A stretch of DNA of 64,000 bases from AC-32 sp963728765 (GTDB lineage: Bacteria > Actinomycetota > Thermoleophilia > Gaiellales > Gaiellaceae). A program made the position numbers and the translations under genes. The stretch's first letter is position 1; each line of letters opens with the position of its first letter. Below, piece by piece: positions 23,918 through 32,634 of the stretch. The DNA is taken from the NCBI GenBank assembly GCA_963728765.1, contig CAVSKX010000004.1:1-64000 (forward strand). The letters run 5' to 3'. Below the pieces are notes generated by a model that was given only the letters and a program-made list of their open reading frames with translations, had not been told where the DNA came from and did not search any database.

Positions 23918-25321
23918 ATGGAATGTGACGTTGCCGTCCTCGGAGGCGGCCCCGGCGGCTACACCGCGGCGATCCGCGCCGCGCAGCTGGGCGCGAAGAC
24001 CGTCTGCATCGAGAAGGAACCCGAGCTCGGCGGCACCTGCCTCCGTATCGGCTGCATCCCGACCAAGGCCTGGGTGCAGACCGCATTCGCCATCAAGGAA
24101 GCCGAGGAGACCTTCGGCAAGCTCGGCGTCAACGTCGGCGCACCGACCCTCGACCTCGCCACCGCGAACCAGTGGAAGGACGGCGTCGTCAAGCAGATGA
24201 CGAGCGGCGTCGCGACCCTCTTCAAGGCGAACGGTGTCGAGTGGGTCGAGGGCACCGGCCGTTTCTCCGACGCAAACACGATCCAGGTCGAGGGCGGCGA
24301 GCCGGTCACGTTCAAGCAGGCCATCGTCGCGACGGGCTCCTACCCGCTCCGGCCGCCCATCGACGGCATCGACTCGCCGCGCTGCGTCGACTCCACCGGG
24401 CTCCTCGCGCAAACCGAAGTCCCAAACAGGCTGGTCGTGCTCGGCGGCGGCATCATCGGCTGCGAGTTCGCCTCGATCTTCCAGCGCTTCGGCTCCGAGG
24501 TGACGATCATCGAGATGCTGCCGCAGCTGATCCCGCAGGAGGACGCGGATGCGGCCAAGGAGCTCGCCAAGCAGTTCGGCCGCCGCGGGATCACGCTCCA
24601 TCTCGAGACCACCTGCGACCGCGTCGAGGACACCGGCAGCGGGCTGCGCATCCACCACCGCGGCGAGACGACCGAGGCCGACCTGATGCTCGTCGCAACC
24701 GGCCGGGGTCCGACCGTCGAGAACCTCGGCCTCGAGGAGATCGGCGTCGAGCTCGACCCCCGCAAGGGCATCGCCGCCGACGAGCACCGCCGCACGACCG
24801 TCCCGCACATCTACGCGGTGGGCGACTGCGCCGGCTACTGGCAGCTCGCGCACACCGCCTTCCGCGAGGGCGAGGTCGCGGCCGAGAACGCGATGGGCCA
24901 CGAAGCCGTCGTCGACAACCGCGGCGTGCCGCGTCCGATCTACACCGACCCTGAGATCGCCGGTGTCGGCCTCACCGAGACGGAGGCGCGCGAGCAGTAC
25001 GGTGACGACGTCGCCGTCGGCGTGTTCCCGTGGGTCGCGAACGCCCGCGCGGTGATGCAGAACGAGACGGTCGGCTGGGTGAAGTCGATCCACGAGACGC
25101 GCTACGGCGAGCTGCTCGGCCTGGTCATGGTCGGCCCGCACGTGACCGACCTGATCGAGGTGGGAACGGTGGCGCTCGACGCCGAGGCAACGGTCGAGAC
25201 GGTTGCGGACGGCATGACCGCGCACCCGACGCTGAGCGAGGGCATCAAGGAGGCCGGGCTGCTCGCCCTCGGGCGGGCGATCCACATGCCGAACCGAAAG
25301 CGCGCGGCCGCCAGCGCCTGA
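23918..25321 (+). CDS. lpdA: dihydrolipoyl dehydrogenase E3
   Basis: Reoxidises the lipoyl group of E2 with NAD. The 467-residue flavoprotein has the FAD-binding VLGGGPGGYTAAIRAAQLG at the N terminus, the redox disulfide GTCLRIGCIPTKA, the NAD-binding LVVLGGGIIGCEFASIFQRFG, the second FAD motif IYAVGDCAG and the C-terminal catalytic His-Glu region AHPTLSEGIKEA. A GAGAGGA site precedes the ATG, and a TAGGAT -10-like box lies 34 bases upstream, so unlike many neighbours it has a leader. It is probably the E3 for the complex at 19711-22889. Confidence 0.94.
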   Translation: MECDVAVLGGGPGGYTAAIRAAQLGAKTVCIEKEPELGGTCLRIGCIPTKAWVQTAFAIKEAEETFGKLGVNVGAPTLDLATANQWKDGVVKQMTSGVATLFKANGVEWVEGTGRFSDANTIQVEGGEPVTFKQAIVATGSYPLRPPIDGIDSPRCVDSTGLLAQTEVPNRLVVLGGGIIGCEFASIFQRFGSEVTIIEMLPQLIPQEDADAAKELAKQFGRRGITLHLETTCDRVEDTGSGLRIHHRGETTEADLMLVATGRGPTVENLGLEEIGVELDPRKGIAADEHRRTTVPHIYAVGDCAGYWQLAHTAFREGEVAAENAMGHEAVVDNRGVPRPIYTDPEIAGVGLTETEAREQYGDDVAVGVFPWVANARAVMQNETVGWVKSIHETRYGELLGLVMVGPHVTDLIEVGTVALDAEATVETVADGMTAHPTLSEGIKEAGLLALGRAIHMPNRKRAAASA

Positions 25322-25359
25322 CCCGTATCCGGAGCGGCCCCGCCGCCGTTGCAGACAAC

Positions 25360-26502
25360 GTGGAGGCTCCCCGCGTCCGTCGACCGCTGCGCGCGCGCAA
25401 AGGCCCGGAGCGGGCATTCGAGCAGCTCTACCGCCGGCACGCGCGGGAGGTCTACCGGTACGCCCTGGCTGTGCTCGCGAACCCCGCTGATGCCGAGGAC
25501 GTCACCCAACAGACGTTCCTGAACGCCTACCGAGCGTACCAGCGCGGTGACCGGCCCGAGAAGCCGCACAACTGGCTCATCGCGATCGCGCACAACGTCT
25601 GCCGGATGCGGTGGCGCCAGGCGGGGGCGCGGCCGAAGGAGGTCGCCCTCGAGGAGGCGCCGGAGCCGGCGGCACCGGATGTCGAGCGGCCGAGCCTCGA
25701 CGAGCTCCTCACCTCACTCGCGGGGCTGTCGTTCAACCAGCGAGCCGCGCTCGTCATGCGCGAGCTCGAGGGCCGCAGCTACCGGGAAATCTCGGAGGTG
25801 CTCGGTGTCTCCATCAGCGCCGTCGAGGCGCTGCTCTTCCGCGCGCGGCGACGGCTCCAGGTCGACCGGAAGGCTCTCGGCGCGCTCACGACCGTGCCGC
25901 TGCCCGGGTCGCTCAGCTCGTTCGGCGGCGCCGGCGGAGCCACGGTCGCCGCGGGTGGCGGCTTCATCGGCGCGGATGTCGTCCTGAAGGCGGCCGCGGT
26001 CGTCGCCGCCGGGGCTGTCACCGTCGGCGGCGGCTACAAGAGCGTCGAGGCGGTGACTGCGGAGCTCCACAAGGACGCGGCGCAGGCGTCCGCTGCGGCG
26101 GCGGGGAGCCCGGGATCGCAGGCGCGGGCGCGCAACGAACGTGCCGCCGCGGCAGCGACGGCCCGCAGCAGGAAGAAGGGCATCCCACGCAACACCACCA
26201 CGCGTGGCGCAACACCACCGACCTCCACCCGTGCCGCAGGCGCGGCCCCTTCCTCGTCCGGGGGAACCGCGCCGCCGCCGCCCGCGGCGGCATCTCTGCC
26301 GTCGGTGACCCTGCCGTCGGTCACCGTGCCCGCCCTGCCGCCGCCACCCTCCGTCACGCCACCGACGTTGCCTCCACCGCCGCCGCTGCCGCCCCTTCCA
26401 CCGCCCCCACAGCTCCCGCCGCCGCCGGCGCTTCCGCCGCCACCGCCGCTGCCGCCACTGCCGCCATCACCGCCCCTTCCTCCGCCACCACCATTACCGT
26501 AA
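25360..26502 (+). CDS. ECF sigma factor with membrane segment and Pro-rich tail
   Basis: A 380-residue ECF sigma. Region 2 is residues 20-88 (FEQLYRRHAREVYRYALAVL..AEDVTQQTFLNAY..HNWLIAIAHNVCR), region 4 is 112-165 (SLAGLSFNQRAALVMRELEGRSYREISEVLGVSISAVEALLFRARR). A hydrophobic helix follows (about 207-224) and then a 150-residue tail whose last part is almost pure Pro/Leu. The layout is that of its neighbour at 26563 minus the zinc-finger. I take GTG 25360 as start. The tail may be exported or extended, tying activity to the envelope; this is inference. Confidence 0.85.
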   Translation: MEAPRVRRPLRARKGPERAFEQLYRRHAREVYRYALAVLANPADAEDVTQQTFLNAYRAYQRGDRPEKPHNWLIAIAHNVCRMRWRQAGARPKEVALEEAPEPAAPDVERPSLDELLTSLAGLSFNQRAALVMRELEGRSYREISEVLGVSISAVEALLFRARRRLQVDRKALGALTTVPLPGSLSSFGGAGGATVAAGGGFIGADVVLKAAAVVAAGAVTVGGGYKSVEAVTAELHKDAAQASAAAAGSPGSQARARNERAAAAATARSRKKGIPRNTTTRGATPPTSTRAAGAAPSSSGGTAPPPPAAASLPSVTLPSVTVPALPPPPSVTPPTLPPPPPLPPLPPPPQLPPPPALPPPPPLPPLPPSPPLPPPPPLP

Positions 26503-26562
26503 TGACCGAATACCCCGTCAGCGTGGTGCAAGAAGCTCCGAAATCCGGCATCTTTTGGTCAG

Positions 26563-27855
26563 ATGACACCGGTTCTCGCACGTCGCCTGAGTAGCGACCG
26601 CGCTTTCGAGCGCCTCTACCGCAAGCACGCGGGAGACGTCTACCGCTACGCGCTCGTCGTTCTCCGCAACGAGGCCGACGCGGAGGACGTCACCCAGACG
26701 ACCTTCATGAACGCCTACCGCGCGATGGAGCGGGGCGAGCGCCCGCGCCAGCCGCAGAACTGGCTGATCACGATCGCGCACAACGTGTGTCGGCAGCGCT
26801 TCCGCCAGTCGCAGCGCCGGCCGAACGAGGTCGTCTACGAGGAGGAGCTCGCCGAGGCGGTCGTCGACGAGGACGCGATCGGCGCCGAGGACATCCGCCG
26901 CGCGCTCGGACACCTCGCCTTCAACCAGCGCTCGGCGCTCGTGATGCGCGAGCTCGAAGGCCGCAGCTACCAGGAGATCGCCGAGATCCTCGGCGTCTCC
27001 GTCAGCGCGGTCGAGACGCTGATTTTCCGCGCACGCCGTGCGCTGCGCGAGCAGCTGGAGGAGGGCATCACCTGCCACGAGGCCGAGCTCGCGATCTCGA
27101 AGCAGCTCGACGGCCGCCTCTCGCGCAAGGACAAGGCCGCGCTCCGCGCCCACCTCCGCGAGTGCGAGGACTGCGCAGGCTTCGCCCGCAGCCAGCGGGC
27201 CCAGCGCGGAGCGCTGAAGTCGCTCGCCGCGATTCCGCTGCCGCAGTCGCTCGCCGGGCTTTTCGGCGGCGGCGGTGCCGCAGTCGGCGGCGGCGTGGCC
27301 GTGAAGGCGGCCGCTGTCGCTGCAGGTGCCGTGCTCGCGACCGGCGTCGGCTACGAAGGCGTCAAGCACGGCATCGTGCGCTCGGGCGGCCCGACGGCGG
27401 CCCCTGCGGTCGTGAAGAAACAGCCGAACGGCAGCAGGACCGGCTCCACGCACACGGGCATCGCCACGGTCGTCCCGCGCACGCACGAGGCCGCGACCGA
27501 CCAGAAGCCCTTCCGGAAGGCGGCGGTCAAGGCACGCGCGACGGCGAAGCGCCATGCGAAGCCCACGGCCGCTAAGCCGCTCGTGGCCAAGCCGGTGAAG
27601 GACGTCAGCTCGCCCTCGCTCGGACGCGGCTCTACGAACAAACTGACGAAGCCGGCACACCCAACGCATCCGACGACTCCGGTAGCGACCCGCAACCACC
27701 GCCAGAACGCCGGCGGTAAGGGGAAGGGCAAGGGTGGCGGGGGCACGCCCGAGAAGAAGAACTCGCCGCCGGCCAAGGCCAAGGGCGGCGGCAAGGGTGG
27801 CGGCACCGCGGCCAGCGGCGACGGGACTGCCGGCCACGGCAAGTCCGGCCGCTAG
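26563..27855 (+). CDS. ECF sigma factor fused to zinc-finger anti-sigma and membrane tail
   Basis: A 430-residue protein: sigma region 2 (14-82), region 4 (112-163), then an anti-sigma zinc-binding segment (about 170-207, CHEAELAISKQLDG... with H197-x3-C201-x2-C204), a hydrophobic helix (about 245-262) and a basic Gly/Lys/Thr-rich tail of about 160 residues. Sigma and its inhibitor in one chain implies regulation in cis, perhaps by cleavage. It is paralogous to the gene 60 bases upstream. ATG 26563 is the only start before region 2. Confidence 0.86.
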   Translation: MTPVLARRLSSDRAFERLYRKHAGDVYRYALVVLRNEADAEDVTQTTFMNAYRAMERGERPRQPQNWLITIAHNVCRQRFRQSQRRPNEVVYEEELAEAVVDEDAIGAEDIRRALGHLAFNQRSALVMRELEGRSYQEIAEILGVSVSAVETLIFRARRALREQLEEGITCHEAELAISKQLDGRLSRKDKAALRAHLRECEDCAGFARSQRAQRGALKSLAAIPLPQSLAGLFGGGGAAVGGGVAVKAAAVAAGAVLATGVGYEGVKHGIVRSGGPTAAPAVVKKQPNGSRTGSTHTGIATVVPRTHEAATDQKPFRKAAVKARATAKRHAKPTAAKPLVAKPVKDVSSPSLGRGSTNKLTKPAHPTHPTTPVATRNHRQNAGGKGKGKGGGGTPEKKNSPPAKAKGGGKGGGTAASGDGTAGHGKSGR

Positions 27856-27890
27856 CGCGGAACCGCGGCCGGTTTGCTACAAACCCCCGC

Positions 27891-28109
27891 GTGACGATCG
27901 TCAACCGCAGAAACGCCGTCTTCGGCTGGGCCATCTGGAAGCTCTCGAAGAACGCGATGAAGTACAAGGCGCAGGCCGCCAAGCCCTCGGTCGAGGACGG
28001 TCGCCCGAACAAGTCGCTGGTTGCCGCAACCGCCGCGGGTGCCGCGGCTACCGTCGGCGCCCTCGCCGTCTGGCGCAAGCGCCACGGCGGCGACGAGGAC
28101 GAGAGCTAG
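27891..28109 (+). CDS. small single-helix membrane protein
   Basis: A 72-residue protein of unknown function: a basic N terminus (IVNRRNAVFGWAIWKLSKNAMKYKAQ), a helix (SLVAATAAGAAATVGALAVW) and an acidic end (RHGGDEDES). The GTG start lies seven bases after TACAAA (27878-27883). It may belong with the upstream sigma factor, but has its own apparent promoter. Confidence 0.6.
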   Translation: MTIVNRRNAVFGWAIWKLSKNAMKYKAQAAKPSVEDGRPNKSLVAATAAGAAATVGALAVWRKRHGGDEDES

Positions 28110-28223
28110 CGTCCTCGCCCGCCGTGACAGGAAGGCGGTGGCCGGCTCCGCGCTGCCACGTTTCCGCGATTTGGCGTTAGGCTCGCGCTACCGGAGCGGG
28201 CAACGTCAACGCGAGGGAGAGCC

Positions 28224-29216
28224 ATGCGCATCGAGTCATCGGTCACGTCCATCACGTGGATCCCCTCGGAGGCGATCGAGGGCATGCCCAAGCTGCCGTT
28301 CGAGTGGGGCATCGCGCATTACGACGATCCGCCGCACGACCGGCTGCTCGACATCGACGCCATGCACGAGAACGACCTCTTTCGCGAGGCGAACGAGCTG
28401 AAGGCGTGGATCGAGGTCGACGACGACGGAGCGATCACGGACTGCGGCTACTCGGGCGGCGGTCGCGTCGGCGTCACGCGGATGAAGCTTTTCCGGCGCG
28501 AGCTCGCGTTCCCGGCCGTGCAGTACCCGCTGATCCAGGCCGAGCCCGAGGTGCACGACGGGTCGGCGCGCTTCGTCCAGTCGGCCGGCGGCCACATGGG
28601 CCTGCCCGCGCCGCGCCGCGTCGTCGGCAAGCCGTTCATGCGCATCTCGTCCGCCTCCGCGTGGACGACGCTCGAGCTCACTATCCGCGCGGACGGCTCG
28701 TCGGAGGGCAAGTTGCTCGGCGCGAGCGCGTTCCCGCGCCACTGGGTCTACGACAAGGACGGCGTGCTGGTGGAGAAGTCGGCTTCGATCGACTTCGAGC
28801 GCTGGTACCGCGAGTCGCACGGCAAGAACACGCCGTGGGGCGAGGAGGACTCGCCGGCGATCGCGACCGCGGTCGAATCGGAGCTCGAGCGCGAGCTGTC
28901 GGCGTCGATCATGAAGGCCGGCGCCGAGCTCGAGCGGCGGACCTACGAGCAGGGCCATGCGATCGTCCAGCAGGGCGAGGAGGGGCGAGAGCTGTTCCTG
29001 CTCCTGGACGGCATCGTCGACGTGGAGGTCGACGGCGAAGAGGTCGCCGAGATCGGCCCTGGCGCGCTACTGGGCGAAAAGGCGTTGTTGGAAGGCGGCA
29101 AGCGCACCGCGACGCTGTGGGCGACGACGCCTGTGCGAGCGGTGGTCGTCCCGCCTGAGGCGATCGACCAGTCGAAGCTGGAGGAGCTCGCGGCCGGCCG
29201 CAGGGCGGAGGGCTAG
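28224..29216 (+). CDS. protein with C-terminal cyclic-nucleotide-binding domain
   Basis: A 330-residue protein. The first 220 residues (SITWIPSEAIEGMPKLPFEWGIAHYDDPPHDRL...) are a beta-rich region I cannot place. Residues about 235-325 are a cNMP-binding fold (YEQGHAIVQQGEEGRELFLLLDGIVDVEVDGEEVAEIGPGALLGEKALLEGGKRTATLWATTPVRAVVV). There is no HTH. A -10-like TAGGCT at 28178-28183 and a GAGGGAG site give a normal leader of about 35 bases. It is the second of three cNMP-domain proteins in the window. Confidence 0.75.
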   Translation: MRIESSVTSITWIPSEAIEGMPKLPFEWGIAHYDDPPHDRLLDIDAMHENDLFREANELKAWIEVDDDGAITDCGYSGGGRVGVTRMKLFRRELAFPAVQYPLIQAEPEVHDGSARFVQSAGGHMGLPAPRRVVGKPFMRISSASAWTTLELTIRADGSSEGKLLGASAFPRHWVYDKDGVLVEKSASIDFERWYRESHGKNTPWGEEDSPAIATAVESELERELSASIMKAGAELERRTYEQGHAIVQQGEEGRELFLLLDGIVDVEVDGEEVAEIGPGALLGEKALLEGGKRTATLWATTPVRAVVVPPEAIDQSKLEELAAGRRAEG

Positions 29217-29298
29217 CCCAGCAGCAGCAGAAACGGGTTGACGTGCGCTGCAACCGCGCGCAGAATCGCGCAGCGAGCGACTCTTGAAGGGGGGCCAC

Positions 29299-31134
29299 AT
29301 GAGAAGGTCTGTTCTGCTGGTCTTGGCGGGTCTCGTCCTGGTGGGCCTCGCCACCGTGATCCCGGCGACGGGCGTCGTGTTGCCGACGACACACGCGGCT
29401 CCGCCCGAGCCGGACGACAGGGTCACGCCGGCGACGCAGTACGTGCGCCATGACGGAGGCACTGACCGGGCCATTCAGCACTGCTCCGACACGTCGACGA
29501 GTACGGCTCCCGACGTGCCGGGTGACGGCGACAGCGACTCGAATGACGGCGGCGCGTTCCGCCAGGGCAACGAGCCCACGGTCGCGATCGACCCGACGAA
29601 CCCGGAGCTCGTGTTCGCCGCCTGGAACGACTACTGCGACTCCGACCTCGGCGGAGGGTGGATGGGCCTCGCGTTCTCGACCAATAGCGGCGAGGACTGG
29701 ACGCCGTCCAAGATCCCCGGCTACCCGAGCGACACCTCGGTCGAGGGGATGGCTTCGCCGCTCCACCTGCGGCAGGCCGAGGCCGGCGACCCGCTGCTCG
29801 CGTTCGACAGCGACGGCAGGCTGTTCGCGGGCGGGATCGCCTTCAATCGCGTCAACCCGCAGAACGGGGACGTCTGGGTCGCGAGCTACGCGGCCACGCC
29901 GCACTCGAGCGGCTACCCGAAGGACTACCTCCGCACGGTGGTGGTCGGGCAGGGGACGCCCGCGTTGAACGGCATCTTCGAGGACAAGCCGTCGCTGGAG
30001 GTCGACCGCACGGGCGGCGAGTTCGACGGCAACGTCTACATCTGCTGGTCGCGCTTCGTCGGCCTCGCGGGCCGCACGAAGATCTCGTTCGCACGGTCGA
30101 CGGACTCCGGGCAGACGTTCTCTCGGCCGATCGAGCTCTCGTTCGGCAGGGACGTCCAGGGCTGCGACATCGCGATCGAGAGCGACGGCGACGTCTACGT
30201 GACCTGGGGCACCCGCAACACGCCTGCGGCGATCGACGCGCAGGGGCTGGCGATCGCCCGCTCGGACGACGGCGGCGCGCACTTCGAGCCCGCGCACCAG
30301 ATCGCGGAGTTCACGCGCTACTTCCCGTCCGACGGGGCGCGTGACTGCGGCGACGGCCCGTTCCTCTGCCCGAGCGGTTTCGTGTTCTTCCGCGTGCCGC
30401 TCGAGCCGCGCGTCACCGCCGACCAGAGTGGGATGCTGCCCGGGATCTACGCGACCTACAACGCCGTCGACCCGGCGACCGTCGTGGCGAGCAACTCGTC
30501 CTACAGCTCGGCCGGCGCGAACTCCGGCCTCGTCGGTCGCTCGGTCGTGTACGTGATCCGCTCGACCGACGACGGCGCGACGTGGTCGGCCCCGATCCCG
30601 GTCGACCCGGCAGGCGGCCGCGGCCACCAGTTCTTCTCGGACGTCGACGCGCTCGGCGGGAAGCTGGTGGCGATCTGGCAGGACAACCGCACCGACGACG
30701 CCTACAGCGTGCAGCTCCCGATCGGGAACACGCTCGACGCGCAGGAGCGGCCGATCGCGTCGGGCACCGACGTCGTCGGCACCTACGCGTCCGTCTCCGA
30801 CAACGGCGCGTCGTTCACGCCGCTAGGCGAGATGTCCTCGACGACGCACCAGCCGTCGTACGAGATGTTCGGCAACCGCGACATCCCGTTCCAGGGCGAC
30901 TACAACTGGATCGCGCTCGCCTTCGACGGCGCGACGTCGCTCTTCGGCTACCTGGGGTGGACGGACAACCGCGACGTGCTCGCCGGGGTAGACATCCGCG
31001 AGCCCGACTACGTCGACGGCTTCGACGTGCACCAGTGCCGCACACCCACGGCGCTCGAGCCGGACACGTGCCCGAATTCGCACGGGCTCGACCAGAACAT
31101 CTACGGCCAGTCGCTGACGCTCCCTGTCGGCTAG
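29299..31134 (+). CDS. secreted Asp-box (BNR/sialidase-like) beta-propeller protein
   Basis: A 611-residue exported protein: signal peptide (about 1-33, RRSVLLVLAGLVLVGLATVIPATG), then a propeller with recurring Asp boxes (STNSGEDW, STDSGQTF, SDDGGAHF, STDDGATW, SDNGASFTPL) as in sialidases and other BNR proteins. Catalytic sialidase arginines and the YRIP-type motif are not obvious, so enzymatic activity is not claimed. A GGGGGG stretch precedes ATG 29299; ATG 29284 is possible. A long hairpin directly follows the stop. Confidence 0.78.
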   Translation: MRRSVLLVLAGLVLVGLATVIPATGVVLPTTHAAPPEPDDRVTPATQYVRHDGGTDRAIQHCSDTSTSTAPDVPGDGDSDSNDGGAFRQGNEPTVAIDPTNPELVFAAWNDYCDSDLGGGWMGLAFSTNSGEDWTPSKIPGYPSDTSVEGMASPLHLRQAEAGDPLLAFDSDGRLFAGGIAFNRVNPQNGDVWVASYAATPHSSGYPKDYLRTVVVGQGTPALNGIFEDKPSLEVDRTGGEFDGNVYICWSRFVGLAGRTKISFARSTDSGQTFSRPIELSFGRDVQGCDIAIESDGDVYVTWGTRNTPAAIDAQGLAIARSDDGGAHFEPAHQIAEFTRYFPSDGARDCGDGPFLCPSGFVFFRVPLEPRVTADQSGMLPGIYATYNAVDPATVVASNSSYSSAGANSGLVGRSVVYVIRSTDDGATWSAPIPVDPAGGRGHQFFSDVDALGGKLVAIWQDNRTDDAYSVQLPIGNTLDAQERPIASGTDVVGTYASVSDNGASFTPLGEMSSTTHQPSYEMFGNRDIPFQGDYNWIALAFDGATSLFGYLGWTDNRDVLAGVDIREPDYVDGFDVHQCRTPTALEPDTCPNSHGLDQNIYGQSLTLPVG

Positions 31135-31142
31135 TGCCGTAG

Positions 31143-31188
31143 TGTGGGGACCGCCGCCCGCCTATGCGGCGCGGGTGGCGGTCCCACA
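31143..31188. terminator. long hairpin between the Asp-box gene and DUF1918
   Basis: TGTGGGGACCGCC (31143-31155) pairs with GGCGGTCCCACA (31177-31188) with one bulged G; an inner C-run and G-run flank CTATGCGGCG. It begins eight bases after the upstream stop. It could be a terminator lacking a U-tract, or a 5' structural element of the DUF1918 mRNA. The CCTATGCGGCG core recurs in the RNA candidate at 36762-36772. Confidence 0.55.
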
Positions 31189-31214
31189 GTCGTCGATTTC
31201 TGCAAGGAGGAGTG

Positions 31215-31451
31215 GTGACCGCGAAAATCGGAGACCGCGTCGTGGTCGAGGCCGAGGGAACGTCCCGCACGCCACGGCACGGCGTCATCGAGGAGATCCT
31301 TCAGGAGCAGCCGCCGCGGCTGCGCATCCAGTGGGACGACGGCCACGAGAGCATCTTGAGCCCCTCGGCCGGCGCCTTGCGCGTGGAACCGAGACGGAAA
31401 GCGTCAGCCTCCCGGAAGCGCGCTTCCCGCACGTCCGCCCGCAGACGATGA
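31215..31451 (+). CDS. DUF1918 protein
   Basis: A 78-residue protein. The DUF1918 core AKIGDRVVVEAEGTSRTPRHGVIEEILQEQPPRLRIQWDDGHESIL spans residues 3-48 (an SH3-like small barrel), followed by a basic tail (RRKASASRKRASRTSARRR). Function is unknown. AAGGAGG at 31204-31210 supports GTG 31215 or the adjacent GTG 31212. It converges on the 51-residue gene across a hairpin. Confidence 0.85.
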   Translation: MTAKIGDRVVVEAEGTSRTPRHGVIEEILQEQPPRLRIQWDDGHESILSPSAGALRVEPRRKASASRKRASRTSARRR

Positions 31452-31463
31452 CAATCGAGACGC

Positions 31464-31496
31464 GACGGCCGCCCGCTGCGAGCGGCCGGCCGTCGA
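31464..31496. terminator. bidirectional hairpin terminator
   Basis: CGACGGCC (31464-31471) pairs perfectly with GGCCGTCG (31489-31496). It lies between the convergent ends of the DUF1918 gene and the 51-residue gene, where a shared terminator is expected. Confidence 0.6.
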
Positions 31497-31515
31497 CGTC
31501 GGCTTCCTGTCGAGC

Positions 31516-31671
31516 CTAGGCGCGGACGAGCTCCTCCTCGGACTCCTCGTCGGCCTCGACTTCGCGCTCCCGCGGCGGGGCCGCGGAGACCAGCCGGATC
31601 CGCTCGGCCTCGAGCTCGGCCTCACGCCGTTCGCGCTCCCACTGCTCACGCTCGTGCTTCGACCAGCACAT
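31516..31671 (-). CDS. 51-residue charged small protein
   Basis: An ATG at 31671 with an AAGGAGG site six to seven bases upstream opens 51 codons: MCWSKHEREQWERERREAEL, then a Glu/Arg helix and an acidic end (EADEESEEELVRA), stop TAG at 31516. The strong ribosome-binding site and G/C-ending codons support it despite its length. The composition predicts a single charged helix or coiled coil. No family is recognised. Confidence 0.65.
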   Translation of the reverse strand: MCWSKHEREQWERERREAELEAERIRLVSAAPPREREVEADEESEEELVRA

Positions 31672-31713
31672 GGAGACCCTCCTTTCGCGTGGGCACCGAC
31701 ACGGTAGCGCGTC

Positions 31714-32634
31714 CTACCGGGCCGGGGCCACGAGGCGACCCTCCTCCTCGTGCACGTCGGTGCCGAGCTGCGCGCAGGCCTCCCGGAACCGCTGCCGAAT
31801 CCAGTCCAGCTCGTCGCCCCGCGCCGGCCGGGTGAAGGCGTACTCGAGCTTCAGCGGCACCGCCTCGATCCGTCGAGGCCCATCCGGCTCGAGCTCGACG
31901 AGGAAGAGCAGCCCGAGGTCGTTCCGCAGCAGGCGGTCGGTGGCGTAGTCGTCGAGGAAGTCGCCGAGGTCGTAGAGGACGTTGGCTTCGATGCCCTGGA
32001 AGACGTGAGCAGAGGTTCCTGCGACGAGCGCCGGGCCCGCCTCGCGCAGCTCGCGCGCCGCCCTCCGCACGTGCGGGACCGGCGACTGCGCCATGTTGGG
32101 CCCCCAGTGCGGGCAGATCAGCGCACCCGGCGCCGAGACGCGCAGCCACGCCGGCACGCCCTCGGCGAGGTCGGCGAACGCGATGCCCGGGCGGTCGAGG
32201 CTCGCGGCGGAGCGAGGCTCGTGGTCGGCCAAGGCGACGATCGGCAGGCCTCGCGCGACTGCCGGCGACCGCGCCTCTTCGACGTCCTCGCCGGCTCCTG
32301 CGTAGGCAATGCCCGCCTCGCGCAGGTGGCCGAGGGTGTCTTGCAGCGCGTCGGGGCCGTAGTCGAGTGCGTGGTTGTTCGCAAGCGTGACGCAGTCGAC
32401 GCCGAGATGCCGCAGCGTCTCGACCGCCGCCGGCGGCGCTCGGAATGTGAAGACCTTTCCGCGCACGGGCTCGCCTCGGTCGGAGATGCAGCATTCGAGG
32501 TTGAGGACGAACAGATCCGCCGCGCGCGTGATCTCGACGATCGCGCCGTCGACGAGCGAGTCCGCCGGCCGTCTCCCGAGCTCCTCGCCGACACCGCGCC
32601 CAAGCATCGTGTCGCCGGCGAGCGCGAGCCTCAC
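31714..32634 (-). CDS. CapA-like metallophosphoesterase
   Basis: A 306-residue member of the CapA/PgsA calcineurin-like family. Metal-site motifs seen are GDTMLGRGVG, NLECCIS, NNHALDYG and PHWG, with a late GTSAHVFQGIE. CapA is known from poly-gamma-glutamate capsules, but many family members lie outside capsule loci and no capB/C is present, so the substrate is unknown. The ATG overlaps the PCMT stop as ATGA, making a two-gene operon. Confidence 0.87.
   Translation of the reverse strand: MRLALAGDTMLGRGVGEELGRRPADSLVDGAIVEITRAADLFVLNLECCISDRGEPVRGKVFTFRAPPAAVETLRHLGVDCVTLANNHALDYGPDALQDTLGHLREAGIAYAGAGEDVEEARSPAVARGLPIVALADHEPRSAASLDRPGIAFADLAEGVPAWLRVSAPGALICPHWGPNMAQSPVPHVRRAARELREAGPALVAGTSAHVFQGIEANVLYDLGDFLDDYATDRLLRNDLGLLFLVELEPDGPRRIEAVPLKLEYAFTRPARGDELDWIRQRFREACAQLGTDVHEEEGRLVAPAR

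Noticed and set aside
26300..26502. Pro-rich 3' end of the first sigma gene as a separate repeat or sequencing artefact
   Set aside because: It is in frame, uses varied proline and leucine codons rather than a simple DNA repeat, and ends with a normal stop.
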